In this document: positions 43,147 through 51,492 of the stretch, in pieces | Numbering within the stretch: position 1 is the stretch's first letter | How the letters are laid out: each line of letters begins with the position of its first letter | NCBI GenBank assembly: GCA_910574965.1 | Contig: CAJTDB010000015.1 | Span: forward strand, 1 to 64,000 | Direction: 5' to 3' | From: Lachnospiraceae bacterium | GTDB taxonomy: Bacteria; Bacillota; Clostridia; Lachnospirales; Lachnospiraceae | Length of the DNA stretch: 64,000 nt | Program-made: the position numbers and the translations under genes | Notes under the pieces: generated by a model | The model's input: the letters and a program-made list of their open reading frames with translations, nothing else | Told to the model about the DNA's origin: nothing | Databases searched by the model: none

Positions 43147-43902
43147 CTACCACCATTTAATCTGTTCTGTAATATGTTTTCTAAGTGTGATAAAATCTTC
43201 GCCGGCAATATCTCTTGGATACGGCAGCTTATTTTCCACGATCTCTTTGATTGCTGCCGGCTTGTTTGTCAGGATCAGACACCGTTCCGACAGATAGACC
43301 GCCTCTTCTATGTTGTGTGTGATAAAGACTACCGTTGTTCCAAATTCCCGCCAGAGCCGCAGCACTTCATCTTCCAGATAAAACCGGAGCTTAATATCCA
43401 TCTGCCCATAAGGCTCATCCATCAAAAGCAGATCCGGCTGCATGGCAAATGCCCGGCCGATGATGACTCTCTGTTCGGAACTTACGGATAATTGCCCTGG
43501 GTAAGATTTTCGGAATTTTTCCAATCCCATAATGCGAATGATTGTTTCTACCCGTTCCTGAATCTCTTTCTCTGGAAGCTTCTTGATCTTCAGGCCGAAC
43601 TTTAGGTTTTCCTCCACTGTAAGCCATGGGAAAGAGGAAGGTTCCTGGAAGACACATGCCAGATTATGTTTCTTTGGATCTGCCAGCTCTCCGTCAATCC
43701 TGAGTTCTCCGCCGGTTGGCTCGTAGATCTTGGTCAGCATATTCAGAAATGTTGTCTTGCCGCAGCCTGTAGGCCCGACCACACACATAAATTCTCCTTT
43801 TTTTATATCAAAAGAAATATTGTCCAGCACATGCAGACTGCCGAATTTCTTGGTCAGATTTTTTACCTGCACTTTCACTTCATTATGCTCTGCTGTACTC
43901 AT
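43147..43902 (-). CDS. NitT/TauT-type ABC transporter ATPase with degenerate signature
   Basis: ATPase subunit of 251 residues for the importer encoded upstream. Walker A is GPTGCGKTT near 42, Walker B LLLMDEP near 158, and the switch His lies in FITHNIEEAV. The ABC signature, LSGGQ in most members and LSGGMKQR in the neighbouring ATPase, reads LSVSSEQRV, and the D-loop is GQMD instead of GALD. It therefore probably forms one inactive site in a heterodimer with the second ATPase. AAGGAGG precedes the ATG at 43902. It is 10 bp upstream of the transaldolase gene. Confidence 0.9.
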   Translation of the reverse strand: MSTAEHNEVKVQVKNLTKKFGSLHVLDNISFDIKKGEFMCVVGPTGCGKTTFLNMLTKIYEPTGGELRIDGELADPKKHNLACVFQEPSSFPWLTVEENLKFGLKIKKLPEKEIQERVETIIRIMGLEKFRKSYPGQLSVSSEQRVIIGRAFAMQPDLLLMDEPYGQMDIKLRFYLEDEVLRLWREFGTTVVFITHNIEEAVYLSERCLILTNKPAAIKEIVENKLPYPRDIAGEDFITLRKHITEQIKWW

Positions 43903-44005
43903 GCTACCTCCTTGTATAATGAAAGCTCTGCACCTGCTGCCATGTCCTTTCTGCCCGCAGGCATTCCCGGCCGCAGCCAAAGACAGATGCCAATTGCTAA
44001 AAGAC

Positions 44006-44767
44006 CTATAAAGCCAGGTCTGTATTGTCCGAGATCATAGCTCGAAGCTTCAAAAATTCTTGTGAGATCACGTCTCTTGGACGTTTCAGATCATTTACAT
44101 AGATCTCTTTCATCCGGGCCGGACACTCGCTGAACAGCACAATTCGGTCGCCCAAGAAACAGGCTTCCTCAATGTTATTTGTAACGAAGATGATCGTCCG
44201 CTTCTCCTGTTCCCAGATTCTTTGCACCTCCTGCTCCATAACAAAACGCGTCTGCGCATCCAGCGCTCCAAAAGGTTCATCCATCAAAAGGATTTCCGGA
44301 TCGTTCGTATATGCTCTTGCAATACCGACTCTTTGTTTCATTCCTCCTGAAAGCTGTGCCGGATATGCCTTTTCAAATCCATTCAGTCCCACCAGATCAA
44401 TATAGGACTGTGCTTTCTTTCTTCTCTCCTCTTTCTTGACACCACGGAATTTAGGACCGATCTCCGTATTCTGCATAACCGTTTTCCAGGGCATCAGCGC
44501 CAATTTTTGAAATACCATCCCAATTCGCCGGTCACTGCCCTGAATCACACTGCCATCCAGCCGGATCTCTCCGGATGTAGGCTGCTCCAGTCCTGCAATC
44601 ATGTTCAGAAGCACCGTCTTCCCGCAGTTTCCAGGACCTAACAGAACCAGAAACTCGTTGTCATAAACTTTCAGATCGATCTTCTCAACGGCCTGAAACC
44701 GGCCTTCTTTTGTCTCATAAGACTTTGACAGCTCCGAAATCTCCAGTCTTACCTTATGCTCATCCAT
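44006..44767 (-). CDS. NitT/TauT-type ABC transporter ATPase, canonical
   Basis: ATPase subunit of 253 residues in the SsuB/TauB/NrtD family. Walker A GPGNCGKTV near 42, signature LSGGMKQRVGIARAY near 140, Walker B EILLMDEPFGALD near 162 and the switch segment FVTNNIEEACF near 197 (Asn in place of the usual His) are visible. The His-to-Asn change may slow hydrolysis. AAGGAGG lies 8 bp before the ATG at 44767. It overlaps the preceding permease gene by about 19 bp, so the subunits are coupled. Confidence 0.92.
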   Translation of the reverse strand: MDEHKVRLEISELSKSYETKEGRFQAVEKIDLKVYDNEFLVLLGPGNCGKTVLLNMIAGLEQPTSGEIRLDGSVIQGSDRRIGMVFQKLALMPWKTVMQNTEIGPKFRGVKKEERRKKAQSYIDLVGLNGFEKAYPAQLSGGMKQRVGIARAYTNDPEILLMDEPFGALDAQTRFVMEQEVQRIWEQEKRTIIFVTNNIEEACFLGDRIVLFSECPARMKEIYVNDLKRPRDVISQEFLKLRAMISDNTDLAL

Positions 44768-45558
44768 GGACACAGCCTCCTTTCCATAAAGTTTGTGACT
44801 GCTGCTAACAGCGCACCGATGACTCCAATGGTAATCATTGCCACTAATACAAGCGGCATGTCCAGTCCATCCATTCCTCTCACTACCAGAAATCCCACAC
44901 CGGATTTGGCTCCCAGCATCTCTGCCGCCAGCACCACCATCCAGGCCGTACTTGTGGAGGTCCGGATACCTGCAAAGATCGAAGGCAGCGCAGACGGAAT
45001 GGCCACTTCAAACAACATCTGAAACCGATTGGCATTAAACGCGGTTCCCACGTTCAGATACAACTGCTCCACGGACGACAGTCCTGCATGTGTATTGATA
45101 ACCACCGGCATAACCGCTCCGATGAACACAATCAGAATTTTAGGAAATTCATCGATCCCGAACCAGATCGTAATCAGAGGAATCCATGCAATAGGCGGAA
45201 TGGGCCGGATAAATGCAAAGATTGTACCAAAGAATGCATCCATCTTCCGGTTCCACCCAATGATAATGCCAAAAGAAATACCAATAAGCCACGAGAAGAA
45301 CAGTGCGATGCACACCCGCTTCAGGCTTGCCAGAATATGCCCCGGATAGCTCACCCGCATGATTGGCTTCTCCCACAGAAGCAGGAACCGCTCCCAGGTA
45401 GCCTGAATTGTGGGAAAGGAGTCCGGCGAATTTGAGGAAGCCAGATGCCAGCTAAGAATCAGCAGCAATATGGACAGGACCGGCAGCAGCCGATACCCCC
45501 AGTCTGCCCAGGCCGTCTTTTTCCGTTCTTCTACCGTCGATTTGTTCGTACCGCCCAT
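44749..45558 (-). CDS. NitT/TauT-type ABC transporter permease 1
   Basis: A 269-residue inner-membrane permease with six predicted spans. The cytoplasmic coupling (EAA-like) loop ALPSIFAGIRTSTSTAWMVV near 190 is characteristic of SsuC/TauC proteins. The segment RPIPPIAWIPLITIWFGID near 122 is also diagnostic. It is paired with a second, related permease immediately upstream; most relatives use a homodimer. GGAGG precedes the ATG at 45558. Confidence 0.92.
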   Translation of the reverse strand: MGGTNKSTVEERKKTAWADWGYRLLPVLSILLLILSWHLASSNSPDSFPTIQATWERFLLLWEKPIMRVSYPGHILASLKRVCIALFFSWLIGISFGIIIGWNRKMDAFFGTIFAFIRPIPPIAWIPLITIWFGIDEFPKILIVFIGAVMPVVINTHAGLSSVEQLYLNVGTAFNANRFQMLFEVAIPSALPSIFAGIRTSTSTAWMVVLAAEMLGAKSGVGFLVVRGMDGLDMPLVLVAMITIGVIGALLAAVTNFMERRLCPWMSIR

Positions 45559-45559
45559 T

Positions 45560-46375
45560 CTACCGCCTCCATCCTGTAATCCGTTTTTCAAAGATTCCCA
45601 GTATTCCTGTGAACAAAGCGCCCAATGCCCCGATACACACCATACCAAGCATAATGATGTCCGGTCTTGCAAAGCTCCTTCCCATCAGGATCATATAGCC
45701 AAGGCCTGCGTTGGCCGCAAGCATCTCTGCCGCCACAAGCGTGGACCACGCGTTCCCAAGGGCCACCCGAATGCCTGCAAAAGTCATGGGCATAGCCGAC
45801 GGAATCCCTACTTTATAAAAGATTGTAAAATTCGATGCCCCGCAGGTTTTTGCCACATTAATCAGTACTTTCTGCGTCATCTTAATTCCCGCATAGGAAT
45901 TAATCACACATGGAATAAATGCTGCAAAGAAAATGATAAACGCCTTCGCCCGAAGTCCGATGCCAAGCCATACGATCGTAAGAGGAATCCACGAGATCGG
46001 CGGAATGGGCCGCAGCACTTCAAAGATCGGGCTGAAGAAACGGTCTGCTCCTTTGTACCATCCCATAATCAAACCAAGCGGAACTCCGGTTACGATGGCA
46101 AGCACCAGCCCGGTCACGGCCACTTTCAGACTGGCCAGCGTAGCAATCGGAAGCGTGGAGCCGTCCGGAGACTTGTCAGAAAATTTTCGAATCAGCAGCA
46201 GAAAAAGTTCCGTTGGTTTTGAAATGTACCGGTCTGACACGACTCCCGTTACCAGCAGAAGCTGCCAGACAAATAAAAAAGTCAGTATGCCGGCAATAGA
46301 AAGCATTGTATATACATATGGATGACAGCCAAGTCCTCGGCCCAGAGGGTCCTTATTCCTAATCTTTCTTTCCAT
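45560..46375 (-). CDS. NitT/TauT-type ABC transporter permease 2
   Basis: A 271-residue permease homologous to the following gene product, with LRPIPPISWIPLTIVWLGIG near 128 and the EAA-like loop AMPMTFAGIRVALGNAWSTL near 195. Together the two permeases probably form a heterodimer served by the two different ATPases. Its start lies downstream of the triple hairpin array, and the stop is 1 bp before the next start. The binding-protein gene is separated from it by 412 bp of repeats. Confidence 0.92.
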   Translation of the reverse strand: MERKIRNKDPLGRGLGCHPYVYTMLSIAGILTFLFVWQLLLVTGVVSDRYISKPTELFLLLIRKFSDKSPDGSTLPIATLASLKVAVTGLVLAIVTGVPLGLIMGWYKGADRFFSPIFEVLRPIPPISWIPLTIVWLGIGLRAKAFIIFFAAFIPCVINSYAGIKMTQKVLINVAKTCGASNFTIFYKVGIPSAMPMTFAGIRVALGNAWSTLVAAEMLAANAGLGYMILMGRSFARPDIIMLGMVCIGALGALFTGILGIFEKRITGWRR

Positions 46376-46397
46376 ACTCTTTTCTCTTTCTTATTAG

Positions 46398-46713
46398 AGT
46401 TCCGCATCTGCCCTGAAAATGCCCCCTTGTCTGGAAGGCTATTCTGTCACGTTCGTGCCAGTATAGCCTTCCGGGCATTTTCCGGGCCGATGCTGTTTAG
46501 AGTTCCGCATCTGCCCTGAAAATGCCCCCTTGTCTGGAAGATTTTCCCGTCACATTCGTGCCTGGAAAACCTTCCCGGCATTTTCCGGGCAGATGCTGTT
46601 TAGAGTTCCGCATCTGCCCTGAAAATGCCCCCCTTGTCTGGAAGGCTATTCTGTCACGTTCGTGCCAGTATAGCCTTCCGGGCATTTTCCGGGCCGATGC
46701 CGATAATAGTTCC
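46398..46713 (-). repeat. Triple tandem array of the dispersed hairpin element (103-bp period)
   Basis: Three units (46398-46495, 46501-46598, 46604-46702) plus a short tail fill most of the 412-bp gap between the binding-protein and permease genes. Each folds: GCATCTGCCC-type ends pair, AAAATGCCC pairs with GGGCATTTTC, and an inner stem follows. Units 1 and 3 share the inner stem GGAAGGCTAT/ATAGCCTTCC; unit 2 has GGAAGATTTTCC with GGAAAACCTTCC. The final 75 bp before the binding-protein stop is unremarkable. Confidence 0.85.
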
Positions 46714-46787
46714 AATTAATTTTTTATCCGGATAAGGCCGCCGCTATGAACGGTCTGTTCACATAAGCGACAGCCTTACCAACCCCT

Positions 46788-47993
46788 TTATCTGTTTGCG
46801 ATAATCTCTTTTACTTCCAGAGCGATCTCGTTGGAAATCTTGTTATTTTCAATAATCTTCTCTCTGTCTGCATCTGTGTACATATCCAGCCCCCTAAAGA
46901 AGTCAAACAGATCCATCATATCCTTTTCGGTTCCGTTTAACGGACGGGATGCCTGTCCTGTGGGATCTTCAAATTCGCCGGACAGATAGTCAATGATATA
47001 GTCCAGTTTGTAGGACTCGAAATTTGATGTGATCGCCTGCGCCACATCCTCAGAACACGCCACACCCTCGATCTCGCAGGTATCGAAGAAATGCTGTGCA
47101 AACTCCTCCGGATGGTCATAGCACCATTCCACGGTATGATAATACAGCTCCCAGATCTTGCAGATCACATCTCTTTTGTTCTGAAGCGCCTCATCCGTTG
47201 CAACCATAACAGTCGGAATGATGTCGGAGTTGATCGCCGCTCCGCCTACCTTCTTAAAACCGGCCTCTTCTGCGGAAAGAGCCACGCTGATCCATACGCC
47301 CAGACCGTCTGCCTCTCCTGCCTTAAAAGCTGCCAGTGCACTGGTCACGTCCATGTTGATAATCTCCACATCATCCAGTGTAAGACCCAGCTTCTCCATC
47401 GTAGAGCCAAGCACTTTATGCATGGTCGTTCCTACCGGCAGCACCCAGGTTGTCCCTTTCCAGTCTTCCGGATTTCCGTAAATGTCCGGATATCCATCCA
47501 CATGTCCGCTGCCTGCCTGATAGATCGGAGAATCCTCTCTCACATACAGGTTCAGAATGTTATCATTGTCGCAGCTTCCGATTACGGTCACATCATAGCC
47601 AAGGATGCCGTTAAGTCCGCCCGGTCCTCCGGTAGATGCAATATCCCAACTGGAATTTGCCTCCATCATAGCCGGTCCGTTGATAAAGGACTGGTACTCG
47701 AATTTGATGTTCAGCTCATCCAGAAAACCTTCCTGCTCCATAATGTAGAACGGAACTGCATGAAGGGTTCCGGAGAAATACCCAAGGTTCACAGTTGTCG
47801 GCTCTGCCATAGGTTCGATTCCAAAAGTCGTCCCTGCGTCGCCTGCTGCCGGTGCCCCGGCATCTGCCGCCTGCTCATTTCCCTGTTCTGTCTCTGTCTG
47901 CGGCGTATCCGCCGGAGCATCCGTTTTATTTCCGCATCCTGCGATTCCCATGATCAGACTTGCCGTCAACAATACACTGATTAGTTTTTTCAT
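46788..47993 (-). CDS. NitT/TauT-type substrate-binding lipoprotein
   Basis: Lipid-anchored binding protein of 401 residues. The signal and lipobox end in GIAGC (Cys 20), followed by a Glu/Ala/Pro-rich linker to about 50. The mature part has the SsuA/NMT1 two-lobe pattern: VNLGYFSGTLHAVPFYIMEQ near 71, WDIASTGGPGGLNGIL near 115, and KAGEADGLGVWISVALSAEE near 220. These proteins bind sulfonates, nitrate, riboflavin precursors or related small anions. The ligand is not predictable from the residues seen. AAGGGAGAA precedes the ATG. Confidence 0.9.
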   Translation of the reverse strand: MKKLISVLLTASLIMGIAGCGNKTDAPADTPQTETEQGNEQAADAGAPAAGDAGTTFGIEPMAEPTTVNLGYFSGTLHAVPFYIMEQEGFLDELNIKFEYQSFINGPAMMEANSSWDIASTGGPGGLNGILGYDVTVIGSCDNDNILNLYVREDSPIYQAGSGHVDGYPDIYGNPEDWKGTTWVLPVGTTMHKVLGSTMEKLGLTLDDVEIINMDVTSALAAFKAGEADGLGVWISVALSAEEAGFKKVGGAAINSDIIPTVMVATDEALQNKRDVICKIWELYYHTVEWCYDHPEEFAQHFFDTCEIEGVACSEDVAQAITSNFESYKLDYIIDYLSGEFEDPTGQASRPLNGTEKDMMDLFDFFRGLDMYTDADREKIIENNKISNEIALEVKEIIANR

Positions 47994-48029
47994 ACGTTAT
48001 GATTCTCCCTTCTAAAAATAAATACCCTT

Positions 48030-48971
48030 TTACGTTCTTTTCCTTAACAAAGCCTTCTCTGTCTTCTGAACGATGTATTCGGCGCTAAGACCGAACCGCT
48101 CCTTCAGCCAGGATACCGGTCCAACCTCTCCGAACTCGTCCTGCACTCCCACGCGTTCTAAAGGCACCGGACAATGCTCTGCAAGAACTTCTGCCACTGC
48201 GCTTCCCAGTCCGCCGATAATATTGTGATTTTCCGCAGTAATGACAGCTCCTGTCTCTTTTGCCGCCCGGATAATTGCCTCTTGATCAATCGGCTTGATG
48301 GTGAACATATCCAGCACACGTACCTGGATTCCTTTCGCTCTCAGCTCCTCTGCAGCTTTAAGGGCTTCGATCACTTCGCGGCCTGCTGCAATAATAGTTG
48401 CATCTTGACCATCTCTAAGCTGTACTGCTTTTCCGATCTCAAATGCAGAGCCTTCTTCATAAATTCTCTCCACCTTTAAACGATTCATACGAATGTAGAA
48501 CATTCCGTATGTTTTTGCAGCCTGCCGCGTCAGATCCCGGACCATCGCTCCGTCTGTGGGTTCCACAATGGTCATACCCGGCACACAGCGCATGAGCGCC
48601 ACATCTTCAAATGCCTGATGGGTACCTCCGTTCAGACCCGCACAGATTCCCGGATCGCTTCCGACTACTTTTATATTCAGTTTTGCATAAGCGCCGCTCA
48701 TAAATACCTGATCGATGCTGCGGCGGGATGAAAAGACTGCAAAGGAATGAGGAAAAGGTACAAATCCTTCCAGGGAAAGTCCGGCTGCGACGCCCATCAT
48801 GTTTGCCTCTGCAATCCCGCAGTCCAGAATATTGTCCGGATAGTCTTTCTGATAGGGCAGAAGGCCGATGGCCCTCATCAGATCCGCATCCAGCGCCACC
48901 ACCGGCTCGCCTTCATCGATCATGCCGGTAATGGTTTTTGCATACACCTGGCGCATCTCCAGCTCTTCCAT
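48030..48971 (-). CDS. Split transketolase, C-terminal subunit
   Basis: Carries the pyrimidine-binding and C-terminal domains of a two-piece transketolase. Visible blocks are VVALDADLM, DNILDCGIAEANMMGVAAGL (with the ThDP-activating Glu), GGTHQAFEDVALMRCVPGM near 120, and AAGREVIEALKAAEEL. Split enzymes of this type act on apulose phosphate, erythrulose phosphate or sulfo-sugars as well as on pentose phosphates. ATG at 48971 follows AAAGGA; a TTG at 49004 behind a perfect AAGGAGG is a real alternative that would add 11 residues. It lies close downstream of the N-terminal subunit. Confidence 0.9.
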   Translation of the reverse strand: MEELEMRQVYAKTITGMIDEGEPVVALDADLMRAIGLLPYQKDYPDNILDCGIAEANMMGVAAGLSLEGFVPFPHSFAVFSSRRSIDQVFMSGAYAKLNIKVVGSDPGICAGLNGGTHQAFEDVALMRCVPGMTIVEPTDGAMVRDLTRQAAKTYGMFYIRMNRLKVERIYEEGSAFEIGKAVQLRDGQDATIIAAGREVIEALKAAEELRAKGIQVRVLDMFTIKPIDQEAIIRAAKETGAVITAENHNIIGGLGSAVAEVLAEHCPVPLERVGVQDEFGEVGPVSWLKERFGLSAEYIVQKTEKALLRKRT

Positions 48972-49036
48972 CCCATTTTCCTTTGCAAGAATTACATTCT
49001 CCAATTTCTGCACACCTCCTTTTGCTTCCGCCGCCG

Positions 49037-49876
49037 TCACAGCGAATCTTTATACGCGGTCAGCTCTGCAAGCGCCTGCTCTGCCTGCTCTTTTGCAACC
49101 GGTATATTATGGTTGAAGACATCTTCTGCAAAGAAACAGCCTTTTCCTTTTTTCGTGTTCAGAATAATCATGGACGGATGCTCCCGATCTTCTTTGGCCT
49201 GATGGATGGCTTCCATGATCTGCGATACTTCATTACCGTCTGACACATCGATGACCTGCCATCCAAATTCTCTGAATTTTCCGCCAAAGTCATGGACTCC
49301 GCTTACATCCTCCACGCTTCCATCCAACTGAAGTTTATTGTTGTCAATGAAAGCGATCACATTGGTCAGCCGTTTCGCCGGTGCAAACATTGCACACTCC
49401 CACACCTGACCCTCCTGACATTCTCCATCTCCCAGAAGGATATACACATCATTTTGCAGTTTTTTCATTCTGCACCCAAGCGCAATGCCAAGACCTGAAG
49501 AAAAACCCTGACCCAGAGATCCGGTAGTCATATCTACGCCCGGCGTCCGGTTCCTGTCTGTATGGCTGGGAAGATTGGTTCCCGGCTGATTCAGCGTAAC
49601 CAGCTCTTTGGGATCAAAATATCCTTTCAGTGCCAGCGCCGCATACATGGCAGGCCCTGCGTGTCCTTTGGACATAATGAACCGGTCTCTTTGTTCCCAG
49701 TGGGGATCTTTGGGATCAACCCGCATAGCCTCTCCATACAGGCATGCCATCAGATCACAGATCGACATGACACCGCCCACATGGCCGATACCAATGGCCC
49801 GGAACTGCTTCATGCATTCGATTCGGATATCCGCAGCAAAGCGCCTGAGTTCTCTTTCTTTTTCCGCTGTTATCAT
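49037..49876 (-). CDS. Split transketolase, N-terminal subunit
   Basis: Carries the pyrophosphate-binding domain of 279 residues. Key motifs are GHVGGVMSICDLMACLY near 31, FIMSKGHAGPAMYAAL near 66, TGSLGQGFSSGLGIALG near 118, and the ThDP motif GDGECQEGQVWE...NN near 150. Together with the next gene product it transfers two-carbon units between sugars. GAAAGGGGTG precedes the ATG. A complete housekeeping transketolase is expected elsewhere in the genome, so this pair is likely pathway specific. Confidence 0.93.
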   Translation of the reverse strand: MITAEKERELRRFAADIRIECMKQFRAIGIGHVGGVMSICDLMACLYGEAMRVDPKDPHWEQRDRFIMSKGHAGPAMYAALALKGYFDPKELVTLNQPGTNLPSHTDRNRTPGVDMTTGSLGQGFSSGLGIALGCRMKKLQNDVYILLGDGECQEGQVWECAMFAPAKRLTNVIAFIDNNKLQLDGSVEDVSGVHDFGGKFREFGWQVIDVSDGNEVSQIMEAIHQAKEDREHPSMIILNTKKGKGCFFAEDVFNHNIPVAKEQAEQALAELTAYKDSL

Positions 49877-49906
49877 GTTACACCCCTTTCCTGATATATT
49901 TTTATG

Positions 49907-51355
49907 CTACACCGTGTCTTCTTTCATACACAGATGAACTGCGGCAACTTTAAAAGTTTTTGGAAGTGCAAGAATATTGGGCGACGGCCCTACGTATTTC
50001 TTCATAGCGTCTGCAAGCGCCTCTTCAAAAGTGGCTCTTGTCTTAAGCCCCATACCTCTGGCATATCCCGGTTCCTGTGCTCCTACAATATAGATAGCGG
50101 ACGTATTCATCTCCGCAATATGACCGCAGGACATCATAGAAAAGCCATGATAGGGATGGAAAGCCCCTGCATACCGATATTTCCGGATATATTCTTCGTT
50201 GGTACCGAACAATTCTCCGTATTTGTCCATATCCGGCAGAATGTTCATATGATCGTGCTGAAACAGTTCGTACAGTTCCCGCAGATACGGCCAGCGCTCG
50301 TCATGGAAATATCCGTTGCACAGAGAAGAACAGATGATGACACAATGATCGCTCATAATACGTTTATGACGGATGACCTGGGCACTTAGCGCCTGCATCA
50401 TCTGAATAGGATTGGTTCCCATTCCATTTCCATAGTGGAAATCCTGCGGCATACCAAAGATCATCACATCATATTTTTTATCCGCCCATTTTACATAGGT
50501 ACGTTCATCCGCCATCTTCCAGGAAATGGGCTGCATTTCTTTAATATATCCGCTGTGAATTTCGATCTGTCTGGAAGAAGAATCCAGTACCGCATCACAG
50601 CCGAAGAATTTCTTACCCATGCATTTTTCCATATGCATTCCGATCTCGTTGAATTTATGCCGCATAAGAGAGTGACCGGATACGGGCGTAAAGTCCTCTC
50701 CATGCATGACAGACGGAATGTGATGGGTTGCAATGCTGCGCCAGTGCGTAATACCAGTGGCACAGTGCTTATATCCTCCAGAATATCCGCCGTAAGGATT
50801 TCCCTGTGTATGCCCGATTAAAATAGCAACATCGGAATCATAGACATATTGATTCATGATGACACAATCGCCCCGCTCAGTCGTCCCAAGATCCACCAGA
50901 TGCTCCCAGTCCTCGGAATCATGACTGATAATCTGATTGGTATGAAAAAACTCATGGAACAAATGTTCGCCAAGAATCTGCCGCATCTCTGCTGCTGTGG
51001 TCCTTGGATGAAGACCGTTGGAAAAGATCAAAAGAATATCTTTTTTCTCCACTCCCGCCTCATACAGTTCTTCCAGAATCACCTTAATTGCAACTTTCCT
51101 GTGAGCGGTAGGCTGACAGCCTCCTTTAACGATATCCGGTATAACGATTGTGATTTTGCTTCCTTTATGAGCCAGCTTCGTCAATGGTTCCATACCGATG
51201 GGATGCTGCACGGAATACCGGGTTGCCTCCTCGATCTTATCCTCCGGAATAAAAGGCGGATCCAGAATGGTTTCTCCCGGAATAAATACATCGGTACTGT
51301 CCGGCAGACAGGCAGACATGGTTCCATGACCATACTCAAACTCCAGTTTCTTCAT
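49907..51355 (-). CDS. LarA-like (nickel-pincer lactate racemase family) protein
   Basis: A 482-residue LarA/DUF2088-family protein. In LarA a Lys holds the nickel-pincer nucleotide and His residues do proton or hydride transfer. Here PYGGYSGGYKHCATGI near 206 contains the equivalent Lys, and VIPDIVKGGCQPTAHRKV and GHTQGNPYGG provide conserved surroundings. Relatives racemise or epimerise other 2-hydroxy acids. No larB, larC or larE cofactor genes are in the window. In this cluster it may act on a sugar acid or sulfonated hydroxy acid, which is speculative. AGGAGG lies 11 bp before the ATG. Confidence 0.82.
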   Translation of the reverse strand: MKKLEFEYGHGTMSACLPDSTDVFIPGETILDPPFIPEDKIEEATRYSVQHPIGMEPLTKLAHKGSKITIVIPDIVKGGCQPTAHRKVAIKVILEELYEAGVEKKDILLIFSNGLHPRTTAAEMRQILGEHLFHEFFHTNQIISHDSEDWEHLVDLGTTERGDCVIMNQYVYDSDVAILIGHTQGNPYGGYSGGYKHCATGITHWRSIATHHIPSVMHGEDFTPVSGHSLMRHKFNEIGMHMEKCMGKKFFGCDAVLDSSSRQIEIHSGYIKEMQPISWKMADERTYVKWADKKYDVMIFGMPQDFHYGNGMGTNPIQMMQALSAQVIRHKRIMSDHCVIICSSLCNGYFHDERWPYLRELYELFQHDHMNILPDMDKYGELFGTNEEYIRKYRYAGAFHPYHGFSMMSCGHIAEMNTSAIYIVGAQEPGYARGMGLKTRATFEEALADAMKKYVGPSPNILALPKTFKVAAVHLCMKEDTV

Positions 51356-51460
51356 AATAATAAGCACCTCCTATTTATAGTTGCTGTGCGACAGCATGAA
51401 AGAGCAAAAGCAGAAAATATTTTTCAAAATTACTTGACATTTCCTAGCTGGACAATAATA

Positions 51461-51487
51461 AGTTCCGTATCAGCCTCTATGCCGATA
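51461..51487 (-). repeat. Remnant of the dispersed hairpin element
   Basis: AGTTCCGTATCAGCCTCTATG, with TATC...GATA ends still able to pair, lies between the LarA-like and TPI-like genes. Only the tail signature and a minimal stem remain. Confidence 0.45.
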
Positions 51488-51492
51488 TTATT

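Noticed and set aside
46398-46702. Regular repeats that could be a CRISPR array
   Set aside because: The 103-bp period has no separate unique spacers; each unit is a whole hairpin, and no cas genes are nearby.
46497-46715. A 72-codon minus-strand reading frame in the hairpin array
   Set aside because: It is formed by the repeat units themselves, has no ribosome site, and its product is just the repeat translated.
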